DNA of 64,000 bases, from contig JAKZRG010000001.1 of the NCBI GenBank assembly GCA_047518265.1, positions 105,295 through 169,294 on the forward strand, read 5' to 3'. A program made the position numbers and the translations under genes. How positions within the stretch are numbered: position 1 is the stretch's first letter; each line of letters opens with the position of its first letter. The DNA comes from Oceanospirillum sp047518265. Lineage in GTDB: Bacteria > Pseudomonadota > Gammaproteobacteria > Pseudomonadales > Halomonadaceae. Positions 16,124 to 25,659 of the stretch are shown here, piece after piece. The notes below the pieces were generated by a model, which was not told the DNA's origin, searched no databases, and saw nothing but the letters and a program-made list of their open reading frames with translations.

Positions 16124-17014
16124 ATGAATATTTTGATCACAGGCGGTACTGGTTTTATTGGCAAGGCGCTTTGCCAACAACTTCTCAATATGGGGCATAC
16201 ACCATACGTTATTAGCCGTCGTCCCGATCAGGTGAGTAGTATTGTAGGCCATACGATTAACGCGGCAAAAGACCCTTTTTCTTGGTTAGACCTTCCCATG
16301 GATGCTGTTGTTAACTTGGCTGGAGCACCTATCGCCGATGCTCGGTGGAGTCATGAGCGTAAAGATCTTCTGCTTAATAGTCGACTTGGGCCAACCCGCC
16401 AGTTGATTAATTATATTGATCAGGCTTCCCATAAACCAAGAGTCTTGATTAGTGGCTCTGCTATAGGGATATATGGGGCCCATCAGGATGATGTCGTGAC
16501 CGAGGCAGCCCATTGTCATGATGAATTTACCCATCAATTGTGTTTGGCTTGGGAAGCGGAAGCTATGGGGGCAGAAGTTCATGGTGTTCGTGTCTGTATC
16601 TTACGAACGGGTATCGTGCTTGGGGCTGATGGTGGAATATTGGCTCGTTTACTTCCTCCGTTTAAAATGGGGTTGGGTGGCAGATTAGGCAGCGGGAAAC
16701 ACTATATGCCTTGGATACATCGAGAAGATCTTCTAAATATTATTCTATTTTTGATCCGTCGAGATGATCTTAATGGTGCTTTTAATGGCACGGCACCGAC
16801 TCCCGTACGTAATGATACCTTCAGTCGTATCCTAGCGGGTGTTTTACAGCGCCCCTTATTGATGCCCTTACCGGCTTTTGCCTTGCGTTTTACCCTGGGT
16901 GAAATGTCAAATGTATTACTTACGGGGGCTAAAGTAGTACCTAACCGTTTACAGGAAGGCGGTTTTGAGTTTAAGTACAATACCTTACGGCCTGCCTTAC
17001 AACAGATATTGTAA
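16124..17014 (+). CDS. TIGR01777 family NAD-dependent epimerase-like protein (YfcH-like)
   Basis: 296 residues, the usual length of this extended-SDR family. The N-terminus is a Rossmann nucleotide-binding loop, ITGGTGFIGKALCQQL. The family hallmarks follow: VVNLAGAPIADARW at about residue 64, ISGSAIGIYG around residue 108, and a C-terminal segment resembling DUF1731 (LMPLPAFALR ... VLLTGAKVVP). GAGGTGAG lies just upstream of the ATG. Biochemical function is not established; the E. coli member is YfcH. It lies 126 bases before the HD-GYP-like gene on the same strand, which need not imply a functional link. Confidence 0.88.
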   Translation: MNILITGGTGFIGKALCQQLLNMGHTPYVISRRPDQVSSIVGHTINAAKDPFSWLDLPMDAVVNLAGAPIADARWSHERKDLLLNSRLGPTRQLINYIDQASHKPRVLISGSAIGIYGAHQDDVVTEAAHCHDEFTHQLCLAWEAEAMGAEVHGVRVCILRTGIVLGADGGILARLLPPFKMGLGGRLGSGKHYMPWIHREDLLNIILFLIRRDDLNGAFNGTAPTPVRNDTFSRILAGVLQRPLLMPLPAFALRFTLGEMSNVLLTGAKVVPNRLQEGGFEFKYNTLRPALQQIL

Positions 17015-17140
17015 TACTTTGTAATTTCCAGCCTGTAGATAAAACAGCACATTTGAAAAAACATAGTTTTTGTTATTATGCTGCTAATGCTAATAACAAG
17101 ATGATTCACTGAACCCTGTTCAGTGCACAAGGGCGCTTGA

Positions 17141-18532
17141 ATGTCGGAAGAGACGACGGAATACCAACCGAATCAAACGGATGAATATGTTAACCATATT
17201 GCCAAGGTAGAGGATACTAATCCCACTAAGGCAGTGGAAGACATTTATAATGACCAAGGTATTCTCCTGCTAAGCAAGGGCTCTGTTATTACCAAAAAGG
17301 TAGCAGGGATATTGGTGCAGCATCAGCTGAAAAAAGAGCTGGATCAGTCGATACATGTATCCAATACGCTGACGGTGTACGATATTCTTAACCAGACCTT
17401 AGAGTTGATCGAAAAAGAATCAGAGCTGGCATTGTTGCATCAGCACCTGGATTTTGAGGTTACACTGCGTCAGGTTTTATTTGAAAAGCCGATTCCTTCA
17501 CAAGTATTACAACGCTTAACTGTGATGAGCAGGGTGATGCCCGAAGCATACGAGCGGAGTTTGTTTTGTAGCTGGCTTGTACCTCTGATATGTAAACATT
17601 TTAAGCTTCCCTATCAAGTCTATTTTTCAGCCCACTCTGCTGGGCTTGCTCATGATATTGGCTTGATGCATATCTCAGAGGAAGCGGCGACCGCTAAACA
17701 TAGCCTGACTTATCAGCAATGGCGTGCCCTAAAAACGCACCCTATTGTGGCGCGAATGATTTTAGAGAGTCGTAATATTTACGATGAAGATATGCTTAAT
17801 GCGGTGGCTGATCATCATGAAAGAAGTGATCGATCCGGTTATCCTACAGGGAAGCCTGCCAGCCAGTTAAATACTTTAAGCCAGTTGTTAGGTTTGGCAG
17901 ATCAACTCTATGGGCTTTATTTTGTTCCTGAAGAGGGTCGACGAAGCATCTTAGCTTGGGTGCCTTTTTTAGAGGTTAATATTTCGACGTTTGGTGCAAA
18001 TAACAGCGAGGCGTTGCTAGCACTGCTTAAAGTGCCAGAGATAACAAACCATTTGAATCATGAAGTATCAACCGAAACCAATGCTGAACAGGTACTGGAA
18101 CAGAACAAGCAGGTTTTTGAGCTGTTTTCTTTAGCCGAAAAGTTAAATGATATTGCTAGCCAGTACCCTAGATCCAAGCCCGCTAGAGGCATAATAGAGC
18201 TGATGATTCAGTTGCGCTGGGTGCAAGATTCAGCTGGCTTTGGTTCAGATCATTTAAATGAATGGCTGGAGTGGAGTAAAGAGAACCCTGATGATAGCAG
18301 TAATGCTGAATTGGTCGAAATTCAAGATTTGTTAAGCGATTTACGTTGGCGTTTCCGACGTTTATGGCGAGTAGCTGTTGAGTTTTACTGGGGAGATAAA
18401 GTGGAGGCGAAACATCAAAAACAGGTGAAAAAACTGTTTGATCAGATGACGCCTTTATTACCTTGCCTTGGCCGTGTTGATGATGATCGATCTAAAGGTA
18501 ATGAAGAAACGGCTGGACCCGCTGCTCAATAA
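17141..18532 (+). CDS. HD-GYP domain protein with partly degenerate motifs
   Basis: 463 residues. The N-terminal 110 residues resemble the segment preceding many HD-GYP domains (short motif LLLSKGSVI). The HD-GYP domain spans about residues 155-290. It keeps HDIGLMHI, LKTHP and HHERSDRSGYP, but departs from the usual HHERxDGxGYP, and the normal late aspartates of the VADxxDAL motif read LADQLYGL. HD-GYP proteins hydrolyse c-di-GMP or act as its effectors; here activity is uncertain. The C-terminal 150 residues are helical with no recognised domain. There is no signal peptide or membrane segment. It is convergent with rapA, with a perfect 12-bp inverted repeat in between. Confidence 0.78.
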   Translation: MSEETTEYQPNQTDEYVNHIAKVEDTNPTKAVEDIYNDQGILLLSKGSVITKKVAGILVQHQLKKELDQSIHVSNTLTVYDILNQTLELIEKESELALLHQHLDFEVTLRQVLFEKPIPSQVLQRLTVMSRVMPEAYERSLFCSWLVPLICKHFKLPYQVYFSAHSAGLAHDIGLMHISEEAATAKHSLTYQQWRALKTHPIVARMILESRNIYDEDMLNAVADHHERSDRSGYPTGKPASQLNTLSQLLGLADQLYGLYFVPEEGRRSILAWVPFLEVNISTFGANNSEALLALLKVPEITNHLNHEVSTETNAEQVLEQNKQVFELFSLAEKLNDIASQYPRSKPARGIIELMIQLRWVQDSAGFGSDHLNEWLEWSKENPDDSSNAELVEIQDLLSDLRWRFRRLWRVAVEFYWGDKVEAKHQKQVKKLFDQMTPLLPCLGRVDDDRSKGNEETAGPAAQ

Positions 18533-18553
18533 TTCTCTCTTTTTATAAGTATG

Positions 18554-18588
18554 CTCCTTATTCCCCCAGCAGACATGGGAATAAGGAG
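18554..18588. terminator. Perfect 12-bp inverted repeat between convergent genes
   Basis: CTCCTTATTCCC at 18554-18565 and GGGAATAAGGAG at 18577-18588 form a perfect stem with an 11-base loop, between the HD-GYP gene and rapA, which converge. Neither side has a real U-run, so it may be a bidirectional hairpin barrier rather than a classical intrinsic terminator. Confidence 0.5.
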
Positions 18589-18612
18589 TACTCAAAGTGT
18601 AAAAATGTCCTA

Positions 18613-21474
18613 TTATGTTGTCACAATGACTCGAATGCCTTCGATATTTATTCGGGCGTTTTCAATAGCGTCTGCTACGGCCAGATATTCCATCTCTAGG
18701 GCTTTAACTTCAATATCGCGAACGGCAGGGTTCACTTCTTTTAAGGCTTTCATCCGTTGTAGTTCAGGATATAACAAGGCCTGCATTTTCAGTTGGGCTT
18801 CTTCGATGAGTGTCGGTAAATGATCGTTGGCCAGTACATCGGCTTTGTCGACTAGTGTACGGATCTGATCCTGACGCAGTTTTACCACTTCGCGAGCGGT
18901 GGCTTTTTTCAGTTTGCTCAGTTTCGGGGCTAAACCGTTAAAGCTCACTTTTGAAGCCAGATTATTGCCTCTCTCATCCAGCAGGAAACGAAGAGTACTT
19001 GGCGGAAGGTAGCGACCAATATGCAGGTGTTTTGGAGCACTACAATGGACGCTGGCCATAATCTCCAGTAAGAGAGTACCTTCAGGTAATGCTTTGGTTT
19101 TAAACAGGCTAACAGAACTATTCCCTAGACTGCTGGAGATGATTTGCTCTTGCAGGGCCAGAATAAACGGGTGTTCATGGCTAAAGAATTGCAGCTCCTC
19201 TCGTACCAATGCCACATCTCTGTGGGTGGTCATGGAGAAACCTTCTTCGTTATCCAGTCCTGGCAGGTCGCTGTTCATCATGTGTTCGCCAGGGGTTAGG
19301 TGCCAGCTCGTAGGACTGGTTTCTTCGCAGTTTACGCCAAAGATATCCAGAGCATCTTCCAGCCATTTTTGCAGCTCTTCTGGTTTATCCTGAGTCTCAA
19401 TACTGGATACCAGTTTTTCTGCTACCTGTGGACGACAGGCGTTGCGCTCCAGTAGGCGATCACGACCGGCCTGCATGGCGGTGTTTAATTCATCCTTACG
19501 CTGCTGTGTTTGTTCGATTAACGCATCCAGTGCCTCATCATCATTACCGATAATGCCGTCTTCTAGGTCTGTACCAAATTCTGCAAACAGAGCAGAGGCA
19601 GCGGGGCAAGGGGCGTCAAAAGCGTTTAAGCCTTGGTTGTACCAATCCAGTAATACCTCTTGGCCCGTACCTTCAAAATAAGGCACATGAATCTGGATAT
19701 CGTGTTGCTGACCGATACGGTCCAAACGACCGATACGTTGCTCCAGAAGATCTGGGTTGGCTGGCAGATCAAACAGTACCAAGTGACGGGCAAACTGGAA
19801 GTTACGGCCTTCACTGCCAATCTCTGAGCAGATCAGTACTGGAGGGCCTGAGTCGTGATCAGCAAACCAAGCGGCTGCACGGTCACGCTCTAAAATGCTT
19901 AAACCTTCATGGAAAGCGGGAGCATGAATGCCTGTGGCTGTTTTTAGAGCTTCAGATAACGCCATGGCTGATGCTGCGCTATGGCAGATCAGTAGTGTTT
20001 TATCGATATCATTTTCTTGCAGGTGATCCAGTAACCAAGCAAAACGACTATCAAATTCACACCAACTGTCTTGCAATAAGCCTTCTAAAGCACTTTCTGG
20101 TGCTAAGTGAGCCATGAGCTCTGGCATCGCCATTTGTGCTAGATATTGCTCCGGTAACTCTAGAGCATGGGTATGCAGTTGACGCTGTTTAAAGCCAGAA
20201 ACCGTATCCCGGGTATTACGGAATAAAACGCGACCGGTACCGTGGCGATCCAGTAATTGATCTTGTAGCTGTTGGCGAGCGGATAATACCTGAGCGTCAT
20301 CGGCTTCAGATTGAGCGCTTAATAGATCCAGCAGTGCTTGAGCATCGCTTTCCGGTAGTAACTCTCGAAGTTCTGATAGGGTTTTGGCTGAGATCTCTTC
20401 GCTGTCCAGAGCTTCAAGAGCACGAGCAATGGGCTGGTATTGCTGTTCTTCCTGTTCAAATTCGGAAAAATCATTATAACGTTCAGGGTCCAATAAACGC
20501 AGGCGTGCAAAGTGACTGCCCTTGCCCAGTTGTTCTGGCGTTGCTGTTAACAGTAAAAGTCCGGGGGTATCTTGGGCTAGGGCATCAATACAGCTATAAG
20601 CTTGGCTTGGTGCGTCTTCGCTCCACTCTAAGTGGTGGGCTTCATCGACCACAAGCAGATCCCATTCAGAGGCTACCGCTTGTTCTTGTAGCTCAGGGTG
20701 ATCGGTGAGTAGTTCTAAACTACAGATCACCAGCTGCGCTTGTTCAAAAGCATTCTGCCCCGGATATTGGGCGCAGCGCTCATAGTCGTACAGGCTGAAC
20801 TTCAGATTAAAGCGACGTAGCATCTCCACTAACCACTGATTCTGAAGAGACTCGGGTACTACAATCAACACCCGTTGCGCATGACCGGTCAGAAGTTGTT
20901 GATGCAGGATCAGACCCGCTTCTACGGTTTTACCCAAACCTACTTCATCGGCCAATAACACCCGAGGTGCATAACGGCTGGCTACTGAATGTGCGATATA
21001 TAACTGATGAGGAATCAACGCCATGCGAGCACCGCTTAGGCCTTGGATCTCAGAGCGGCTCTGTTGGTCGTGGTTTTGTAGGGTGCGATATCTCAGGTTA
21101 AACCAATCATTACGATCAATTTGGCCGGTGAGTAAGCGATCCTTCGCTTTTTGGAAGCGAATATGGTTGCTGAGTAAGGATTCACTCATCTCTACCAGTG
21201 TACTATCGGCTTTTTCGCCAAAATAAACCAGTAGACCATTGTCATCTTCTACTTCGCTGACGGTCATCAGCCAGCCTTCATGGTGTTCAATTTGATCGCC
21301 TTCTGCAAAGGCAACTCGGGTCAGTGGTGCAGTGCGGGTTGAATAAACCCGGGTTTCGCCGGAGGCTGGGAACAGTACCGTAGCACTTCGCATGTCACAG
21401 GTTAGGATTGTTCCTAATCCTAAATCACTTTCAGCGTCACTGATCCAGCGTTGTCCGGGAATGTAGGGCAGCAT
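18613..21474 (-). CDS. rapA: RNA polymerase-associated ATPase RapA
   Basis: About 953 residues, close to the 968 of E. coli RapA. It is a SWI2/SNF2-family ATPase that binds RNA polymerase and helps recycle it after transcription. The N-terminus (FIPGQRW-like, here YIPGQRWISDAESDLGLGT) is typical of the RapA Tudor-like region. Walker A is in ADEVGLGKTVEAGL (about residue 180), the Walker B box is VVDEAHHLEW (about 280), and the C-terminal helicase lobe has GSEGRNFQFARHLVLFDLP and QRIGRLDRIGQ. The frame begins at a GTG at 21480, but AGAGG is spaced correctly for the ATG at 21472-21474. It is divergent from the lipoprotein gene. Confidence 0.95.
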   Translation of the reverse strand: MLPYIPGQRWISDAESDLGLGTILTCDMRSATVLFPASGETRVYSTRTAPLTRVAFAEGDQIEHHEGWLMTVSEVEDDNGLLVYFGEKADSTLVEMSESLLSNHIRFQKAKDRLLTGQIDRNDWFNLRYRTLQNHDQQSRSEIQGLSGARMALIPHQLYIAHSVASRYAPRVLLADEVGLGKTVEAGLILHQQLLTGHAQRVLIVVPESLQNQWLVEMLRRFNLKFSLYDYERCAQYPGQNAFEQAQLVICSLELLTDHPELQEQAVASEWDLLVVDEAHHLEWSEDAPSQAYSCIDALAQDTPGLLLLTATPEQLGKGSHFARLRLLDPERYNDFSEFEQEEQQYQPIARALEALDSEEISAKTLSELRELLPESDAQALLDLLSAQSEADDAQVLSARQQLQDQLLDRHGTGRVLFRNTRDTVSGFKQRQLHTHALELPEQYLAQMAMPELMAHLAPESALEGLLQDSWCEFDSRFAWLLDHLQENDIDKTLLICHSAASAMALSEALKTATGIHAPAFHEGLSILERDRAAAWFADHDSGPPVLICSEIGSEGRNFQFARHLVLFDLPANPDLLEQRIGRLDRIGQQHDIQIHVPYFEGTGQEVLLDWYNQGLNAFDAPCPAASALFAEFGTDLEDGIIGNDDEALDALIEQTQQRKDELNTAMQAGRDRLLERNACRPQVAEKLVSSIETQDKPEELQKWLEDALDIFGVNCEETSPTSWHLTPGEHMMNSDLPGLDNEEGFSMTTHRDVALVREELQFFSHEHPFILALQEQIISSSLGNSSVSLFKTKALPEGTLLLEIMASVHCSAPKHLHIGRYLPPSTLRFLLDERGNNLASKVSFNGLAPKLSKLKKATAREVVKLRQDQIRTLVDKADVLANDHLPTLIEEAQLKMQALLYPELQRMKALKEVNPAVRDIEVKALEMEYLAVADAIENARINIEGIRVIVTT

Positions 21475-21689
21475 GTACACCTCTGATTATGGCTTGGGGG
21501 TTATGACTAAGGTAAATAGGGCTTGGGCAAAAAAAGGGCGCTATCTTAGCGGATTTAAACCTTAATCCCTAGTGTCTGCTGGGGATTTTTGCGTTTGTCT
21601 TCCCACTTTGAAACCGTACAATGCAGTTTAAGCATAAATTAGCCAAACTGCTTGAATGTTAGTGGCTCAATTAATTAAGGAGTATGGGG

Positions 21690-22400
21690 ATGAAGGTTAG
21701 TCAACTGGCGGGTATGGCAGGTCTGCTGGCATTGGTGGGTTGTTCATCCTTACCTGAGATTGATCAGCAGCAGTTGGCCGATGCCCAGCTGATACAAAAA
21801 GTCTTATTGCAGGATGCAACTCTCCGTCAGGTCAGCACTGAGTGTATGCGCTTATATCCAGAAACCATGGCCTTAGCTTATGAGGCTCATGCTCAATGGT
21901 GGCAATATAATAGCCGTTGGGTTATTCAGGCAGATCAGGGGTTAAATAAACAGGTTTTAGATTCAGTAGAACGGCATCAAAGTGTTAAGGGCACCACTCT
22001 TGGTTTGTCGATAAGTTTAAAGGTATCCCAGCAGGCGAGTATTAATCGAGATGAGCTCCTAACAAATAGCCCAGGCGCTGAGGGCTGTAAGACGTTGTTA
22101 GATGCTTATCAACAGGGTGATAGGGATTTGGATCGCGACTCTAAATTAGAATTAAGTCGTTTACCGATACTAGCCGCGGAGTATTTCCCGCCTCGTCAAC
22201 TGGAGGCTAGTGTTCTATTGCAGAGCCACGATAGATCACAGTTTGTTGCTGAACGTATTGCACAAGGGGCCTTATGCCCACAGGCACAATTAACGGCCTT
22301 GGTGCGTCAATGGCCCAGAGAAGTCTATAACGTGGATTGTGGTCAAGAACGGCAATATCTGATTCGTTGTCGCTGGAGCGAATGCCAGATATTACCGTAA
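21690..22400 (+). CDS. Predicted lipoprotein of unknown function
   Basis: About 236 residues. The N-terminus is a lipoprotein signal with hydrophobic core AGMAGLLALVGC, the lipobox being LVGC; the residues after Cys are SSL, with no Asp at +2, which fits outer-membrane sorting. An ATG two codons upstream (21684) lies only one base from AAGGAG, so the ATG at 21690 is preferred. The mature part is rich in Gln and Leu, looks alpha-helical, and contains five further Cys that could form disulfides. I do not recognise the family. It is divergent from rapA and ends only 10 bases from the convergent membrane thioredoxin gene, so a disulfide connection is conceivable but unproven. Confidence 0.75.
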   Translation: MKVSQLAGMAGLLALVGCSSLPEIDQQQLADAQLIQKVLLQDATLRQVSTECMRLYPETMALAYEAHAQWWQYNSRWVIQADQGLNKQVLDSVERHQSVKGTTLGLSISLKVSQQASINRDELLTNSPGAEGCKTLLDAYQQGDRDLDRDSKLELSRLPILAAEYFPPRQLEASVLLQSHDRSQFVAERIAQGALCPQAQLTALVRQWPREVYNVDCGQERQYLIRCRWSECQILP

Positions 22401-22410
22401 TGATAAGGGG

Positions 22411-23238
22411 TCAATTGGAACCGATCTTTTTAGCCATCTCATGTAGGCGGGCCTGATTCAGTTCGCCGATATGGCTATCCACTAATAAGCCATTGTTAAA
22501 TGCTAAAGTGACGGGTAAACCCGGTGCGTTAAAGTGCTGCATCAGGCTCTGATTGGGATCCAGTAGGATAAGATTATCTGGAATATTAGGTTCCATCTGC
22601 TTTAAGAAATGCTCCACAGTGATATTGGATTCTCCAACATTGACCAAGCGAACATCGATCCCTTTTTCTTTCAAACGTTGCTGTTGTGCAAACTGCACTA
22701 AACTTGGCATTTCCCGTCGACAAGGCCCGCACCAACTTGCCCATAAATTAATAATCATAGGTTGAGTTTGTTGACGTAAATCGAGAGCATCGCCATCCAG
22801 TTTTGGTAGATGGATTGCAGGTAGTGTTTGAACCGATTGTTGATTGTTAAAGGGCTGCCAGTATTGAAGACCAAACCAAATGATAACCGACAGACTTAAG
22901 GCACTACTTGCTGCGATTAAAAGCTTTTTATGATGTTTAAAGTGCATAAGGGTCACTGTTGTTGCGGTGATAAGGGCAGCAGGAATGGAGTAACCCGGTT
23001 GCCAGAAATAAAATGCACTGAGCCAATCACTGTTAAAACTGGATTGATTCAGAGCGACGTAAACCAGCCGGGCGGCAACGAGAGAATACCAGAAAGTCCG
23101 TTGTGCCCAGCTTGATAGCTTTTTCTCTGGATATCTCTTTTCTAATCCTTCGGAAAAAAGAAAAAACAGTATTACAGCGATTATCAGATACAACCGATCT
23201 GTTGCTAGCATAAAAGGGCCTAGGCTTATGGCGTCCAT
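22411..23238 (-). CDS. Membrane-anchored TlpA/ResA-like thiol-disulfide oxidoreductase
   Basis: 275 residues. The N-terminal 130 residues hold about four hydrophobic segments that resemble the start of prolipoprotein diacylglyceryl transferase-type membrane domains; similar fusions occur in pseudomonads. The C-terminal domain is a thioredoxin fold with active site WASWCGPCRREMPSL (about residues 168-182) and the cis-proline region GLPVTLAFNN. The thioredoxin domain is expected in the periplasm, where such proteins reduce disulfides during cytochrome c maturation or other redox tasks. No ccm genes are nearby, so the pathway is not evident. The substrate is unknown. Confidence 0.85.
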   Translation of the reverse strand: MDAISLGPFMLATDRLYLIIAVILFFLFSEGLEKRYPEKKLSSWAQRTFWYSLVAARLVYVALNQSSFNSDWLSAFYFWQPGYSIPAALITATTVTLMHFKHHKKLLIAASSALSLSVIIWFGLQYWQPFNNQQSVQTLPAIHLPKLDGDALDLRQQTQPMIINLWASWCGPCRREMPSLVQFAQQQRLKEKGIDVRLVNVGESNITVEHFLKQMEPNIPDNLILLDPNQSLMQHFNAPGLPVTLAFNNGLLVDSHIGELNQARLHEMAKKIGSN

Positions 23239-23600
23239 ATCATGACCTGTTGGTTAAATAGTTGGCGCTTGTTAAGTGCAGATTATTTTTTCTAGGTGTT
23301 GATTATACGTGGCCCTATATTTTTTGGATGTTATATATCCAAACAACCTATCCAAATAAAACACAGTGCATTCAATGCAAGTGGTTTGTACTCAGAACAT
23401 ATGAATGGTAAAAAATTCCTTAGATGGCAGTATGTTTTAATTTCTACGGTTTTTATTCTCCGCCGCTTGCGGCGTAACTAACGTATTGTAACCAATCAAT
23501 ATACCGGCTCTTTGCGAAGCGAATTTGAGTTTAGGCAAGAAGACTTGCCGCGGGGTAATTGATTTTTTTGCAAGGTCGCTTTTAAAAAGAGGGATAGTGG
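23239..23600. other. Intergenic region with a GC-rich hairpin
   Basis: About 360 bases between the divergent thioredoxin gene and a small membrane-protein gene. It contains CGCCG-CTTG-CGGCG at 23461-23474, a strong hairpin with no U-run on either strand. The rest is AT-rich and must carry the promoters of both flanking genes; I cannot point to a specific promoter. Confidence 0.4.
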
Positions 23601-23792
23601 GTGAGTGATTCGCTACGTTTATGGGCTATTTTCAGTCAGCTATTAGGTTTTATCGTCATTTTTTTACTAAGAACCTATGAGATAGCCGGGGTTTGGCAAG
23701 GCGTTGTATTAGCGCTTATGTTATCCAGTGCGTTACTGATTTGGTTAATACGCCTATATCGGAAAAATAAGGGCTTAAAAGACAGGCGTTAG
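23601..23792 (+). CDS. Small two-helix membrane protein
   Basis: 63 residues starting at a GTG with AGAGGG about 7 bases upstream, a good ribosome-binding site. Two hydrophobic segments (about residues 8-23 and 31-49) are joined by a short charged turn (RTYEIAG), and the C-terminus is strongly basic (RLYRKNKGLKDRR), so the C-terminus should be cytoplasmic. No family is recognised. It lies about 150 bases before leuA on the same strand. Confidence 0.6.
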   Translation: MSDSLRLWAIFSQLLGFIVIFLLRTYEIAGVWQGVVLALMLSSALLIWLIRLYRKNKGLKDRR

Positions 23793-23944
23793 TTTTCTAT
23801 CTAATCCCTCGGTTGATAGAATTAACCCCATACAAGACTGTTCCCAGAGCATTAATTTTTATGGCGATAGCCAGTGACGCATGTGGAATAGAATAATAAT
23901 GATTAAGTTTGATCCGGCTGGAAAGCAGCCTGCAGGAGTTAGCA

Positions 23945-25492
23945 ATGAGTAACGACCATCTGGTGATTTTTGATACCACACTGCGTGATGGTGAACAGAG
24001 CCCTGGCGCTTCCATGACCAAGGACGAAAAAGTACGTATTGCCAAGCATCTGGAAAAGATGAAGGTAGACGTCATTGAAGCAGGCTTTGCTATCGCAAGT
24101 CCTGGGGACTTTGCTGCAGTAAAGGCGGTGGCTGATAGTGTAAAAGACAGTACTATTTGTAGTTTATCCCGTGCTCTAGATGCGGATATTGAACGTGCAG
24201 CAGAGGCCTTGGCTGGAGCAAACTCTGGTCGTATCCATACCTTTATTGCGACGTCTCCTATCCATATGCAGCACAAACTGCAGATGCAACCCGAGCAAGT
24301 GGTTGAGCAGGCCGTACGTGCAGTGAAAAAAGCCCGTAATTTGATGAGCGATGTTGAGTTTTCCTGTGAAGATGCGGGACGCTCAGAAATTGATTTCTTG
24401 TGTCGTATTATTGAGGCGGCCATTGATGCCGGTGCATCAACCATTAATATCCCGGATACAGTGGGTTATGCGATTCCTGGACAGTTTGCACAAACCATTG
24501 AACAACTGCTTAACCGCATTCCTAATGCGGATAAAGCAATTTTCTCGGTACATTGCCATAACGATCTGGGTTTAGCGGTGGCGAATTCTTTGGCAGCGGT
24601 TCAGGCCGGTGCTCGACAGGTCGAATGTACGATCAATGGTCTGGGTGAGAGAGCGGGTAATGCCTCTTTGGAAGAGGTTGTTATGGGGATTCGTACCCGC
24701 CCTGATATCTTTGATGTCACGACACGTATTGATCCTGTGCATATCGTACCGACCTCTCGTTTAGTTTCTACTGTGACCGGTTTCCCGGTGCAGCCTAACA
24801 AGGCGATTGTGGGTAAAAATGCCTTTGCCCATGAATCCGGCATTCATCAGGATGGTGTACTGAAACACCGTGAAACCTACGAGATTATGAAAGCTCAGGA
24901 TGTGGGTTGGAATACCAATGCCATCGTTTTGGGTAAGCACTCCGGTCGTAATGCTTTTCGTACCCGTTTGGATGAGCTGGGTATCAGCTTTGATTCCGAG
25001 TCTGAACTAAACCATGCTTTTGCTTTGTTTAAGCAATTAGCGGATAAAAAACATGAGATCTACGACGAAGATCTTCAGGCACTGGTTTCAGATTCTCGTG
25101 TGACGGAAGCTGTTGAGAGATTCAAGCTGGAAACATTGGAAGTTCAGTCAAAAACCGGTGAGACACCGGTGGCCAAGCTAGTGCTGAGTGTTGATGGACA
25201 AGAGGTCTCAGCAGAATCCGAAGGCAGTGGCCCAGTGGATGCGGCCTTCAAAGCCATTGAACAAGTGGCTAACAGTGAAACGATTCTTGAATTGTACTCT
25301 GTTAATGCGATTACCAGTGGTACGGATTCTCAAGGTGAGGTTACCGTCCGGTTAGAGAAAGGTGGGCGTTTGATTACAGGTTTGGGAGCAGATACGGATA
25401 TTGTTATCGCTTCAGCTAAGGCTTATATCCATGCATTAAATGCTTTCTTTGGTAATGCGGGTCGTACTCATCCTCAGGAAACTACCGTTTAA
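23945..25492 (+). CDS. leuA: 2-isopropylmalate synthase
   Basis: 515 residues. It condenses 2-oxoisovalerate and acetyl-CoA in the first step of leucine synthesis. The start is the ATG at 23945 because AGGAG lies 7 bases upstream; the frame extends 12 codons further without support. The N-terminal TIM barrel begins IFDTTLRDGEQSPG, which carries the Arg-Asp pair of the active site. The metal-binding HCHNDLG, and the NGLGERAGNA loop, follow. KNAFAHESGIHQDG marks the linker, and a C-terminal LeuA dimer/regulatory domain binds leucine for feedback inhibition. The rest of the leu pathway is not next to it. No leucine-rich leader peptide was seen upstream. Confidence 0.97.
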   Translation: MSNDHLVIFDTTLRDGEQSPGASMTKDEKVRIAKHLEKMKVDVIEAGFAIASPGDFAAVKAVADSVKDSTICSLSRALDADIERAAEALAGANSGRIHTFIATSPIHMQHKLQMQPEQVVEQAVRAVKKARNLMSDVEFSCEDAGRSEIDFLCRIIEAAIDAGASTINIPDTVGYAIPGQFAQTIEQLLNRIPNADKAIFSVHCHNDLGLAVANSLAAVQAGARQVECTINGLGERAGNASLEEVVMGIRTRPDIFDVTTRIDPVHIVPTSRLVSTVTGFPVQPNKAIVGKNAFAHESGIHQDGVLKHRETYEIMKAQDVGWNTNAIVLGKHSGRNAFRTRLDELGISFDSESELNHAFALFKQLADKKHEIYDEDLQALVSDSRVTEAVERFKLETLEVQSKTGETPVAKLVLSVDGQEVSAESEGSGPVDAAFKAIEQVANSETILELYSVNAITSGTDSQGEVTVRLEKGGRLITGLGADTDIVIASAKAYIHALNAFFGNAGRTHPQETTV

Positions 25493-25528
25493 AGTCCCTT
25501 TAGACGAATATCGGTGATATCCAGAAAG

Positions 25529-25563
25529 AATGGCGGCAGGTATAATTCTGTCGCCATTTTTAT
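25529..25563 (+). terminator. Intrinsic terminator after leuA
   Basis: AATGGCGGCAG at 25529-25539 pairs with CTGTCGCCATT at 25548-25558 (one G-U pair) across an 8-base loop, followed by TTT and then ATT. It lies about 40 bases after the leuA stop. Confidence 0.75.
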
Positions 25564-25659
25564 TGCCTGCTTTTTCCATCGGTTTGTGGCCTAATTTTTA
25601 CTATTGGCTTGTGGCCTAATATTGGCAACTCTATTTTGACCCTAGACAGCGGAATTTAG

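Noticed and set aside
23296..23481. 61-codon plus-strand frame in the intergenic region left of the small membrane-protein gene
   Set aside because: No ribosome-binding site, no motifs, and it runs through the GC-rich hairpin.
23795..23821. Leader attenuator of leuA
   Set aside because: A small 7-bp hairpin is present, but I found no leucine-rich leader peptide or alternative terminator structure upstream of leuA.
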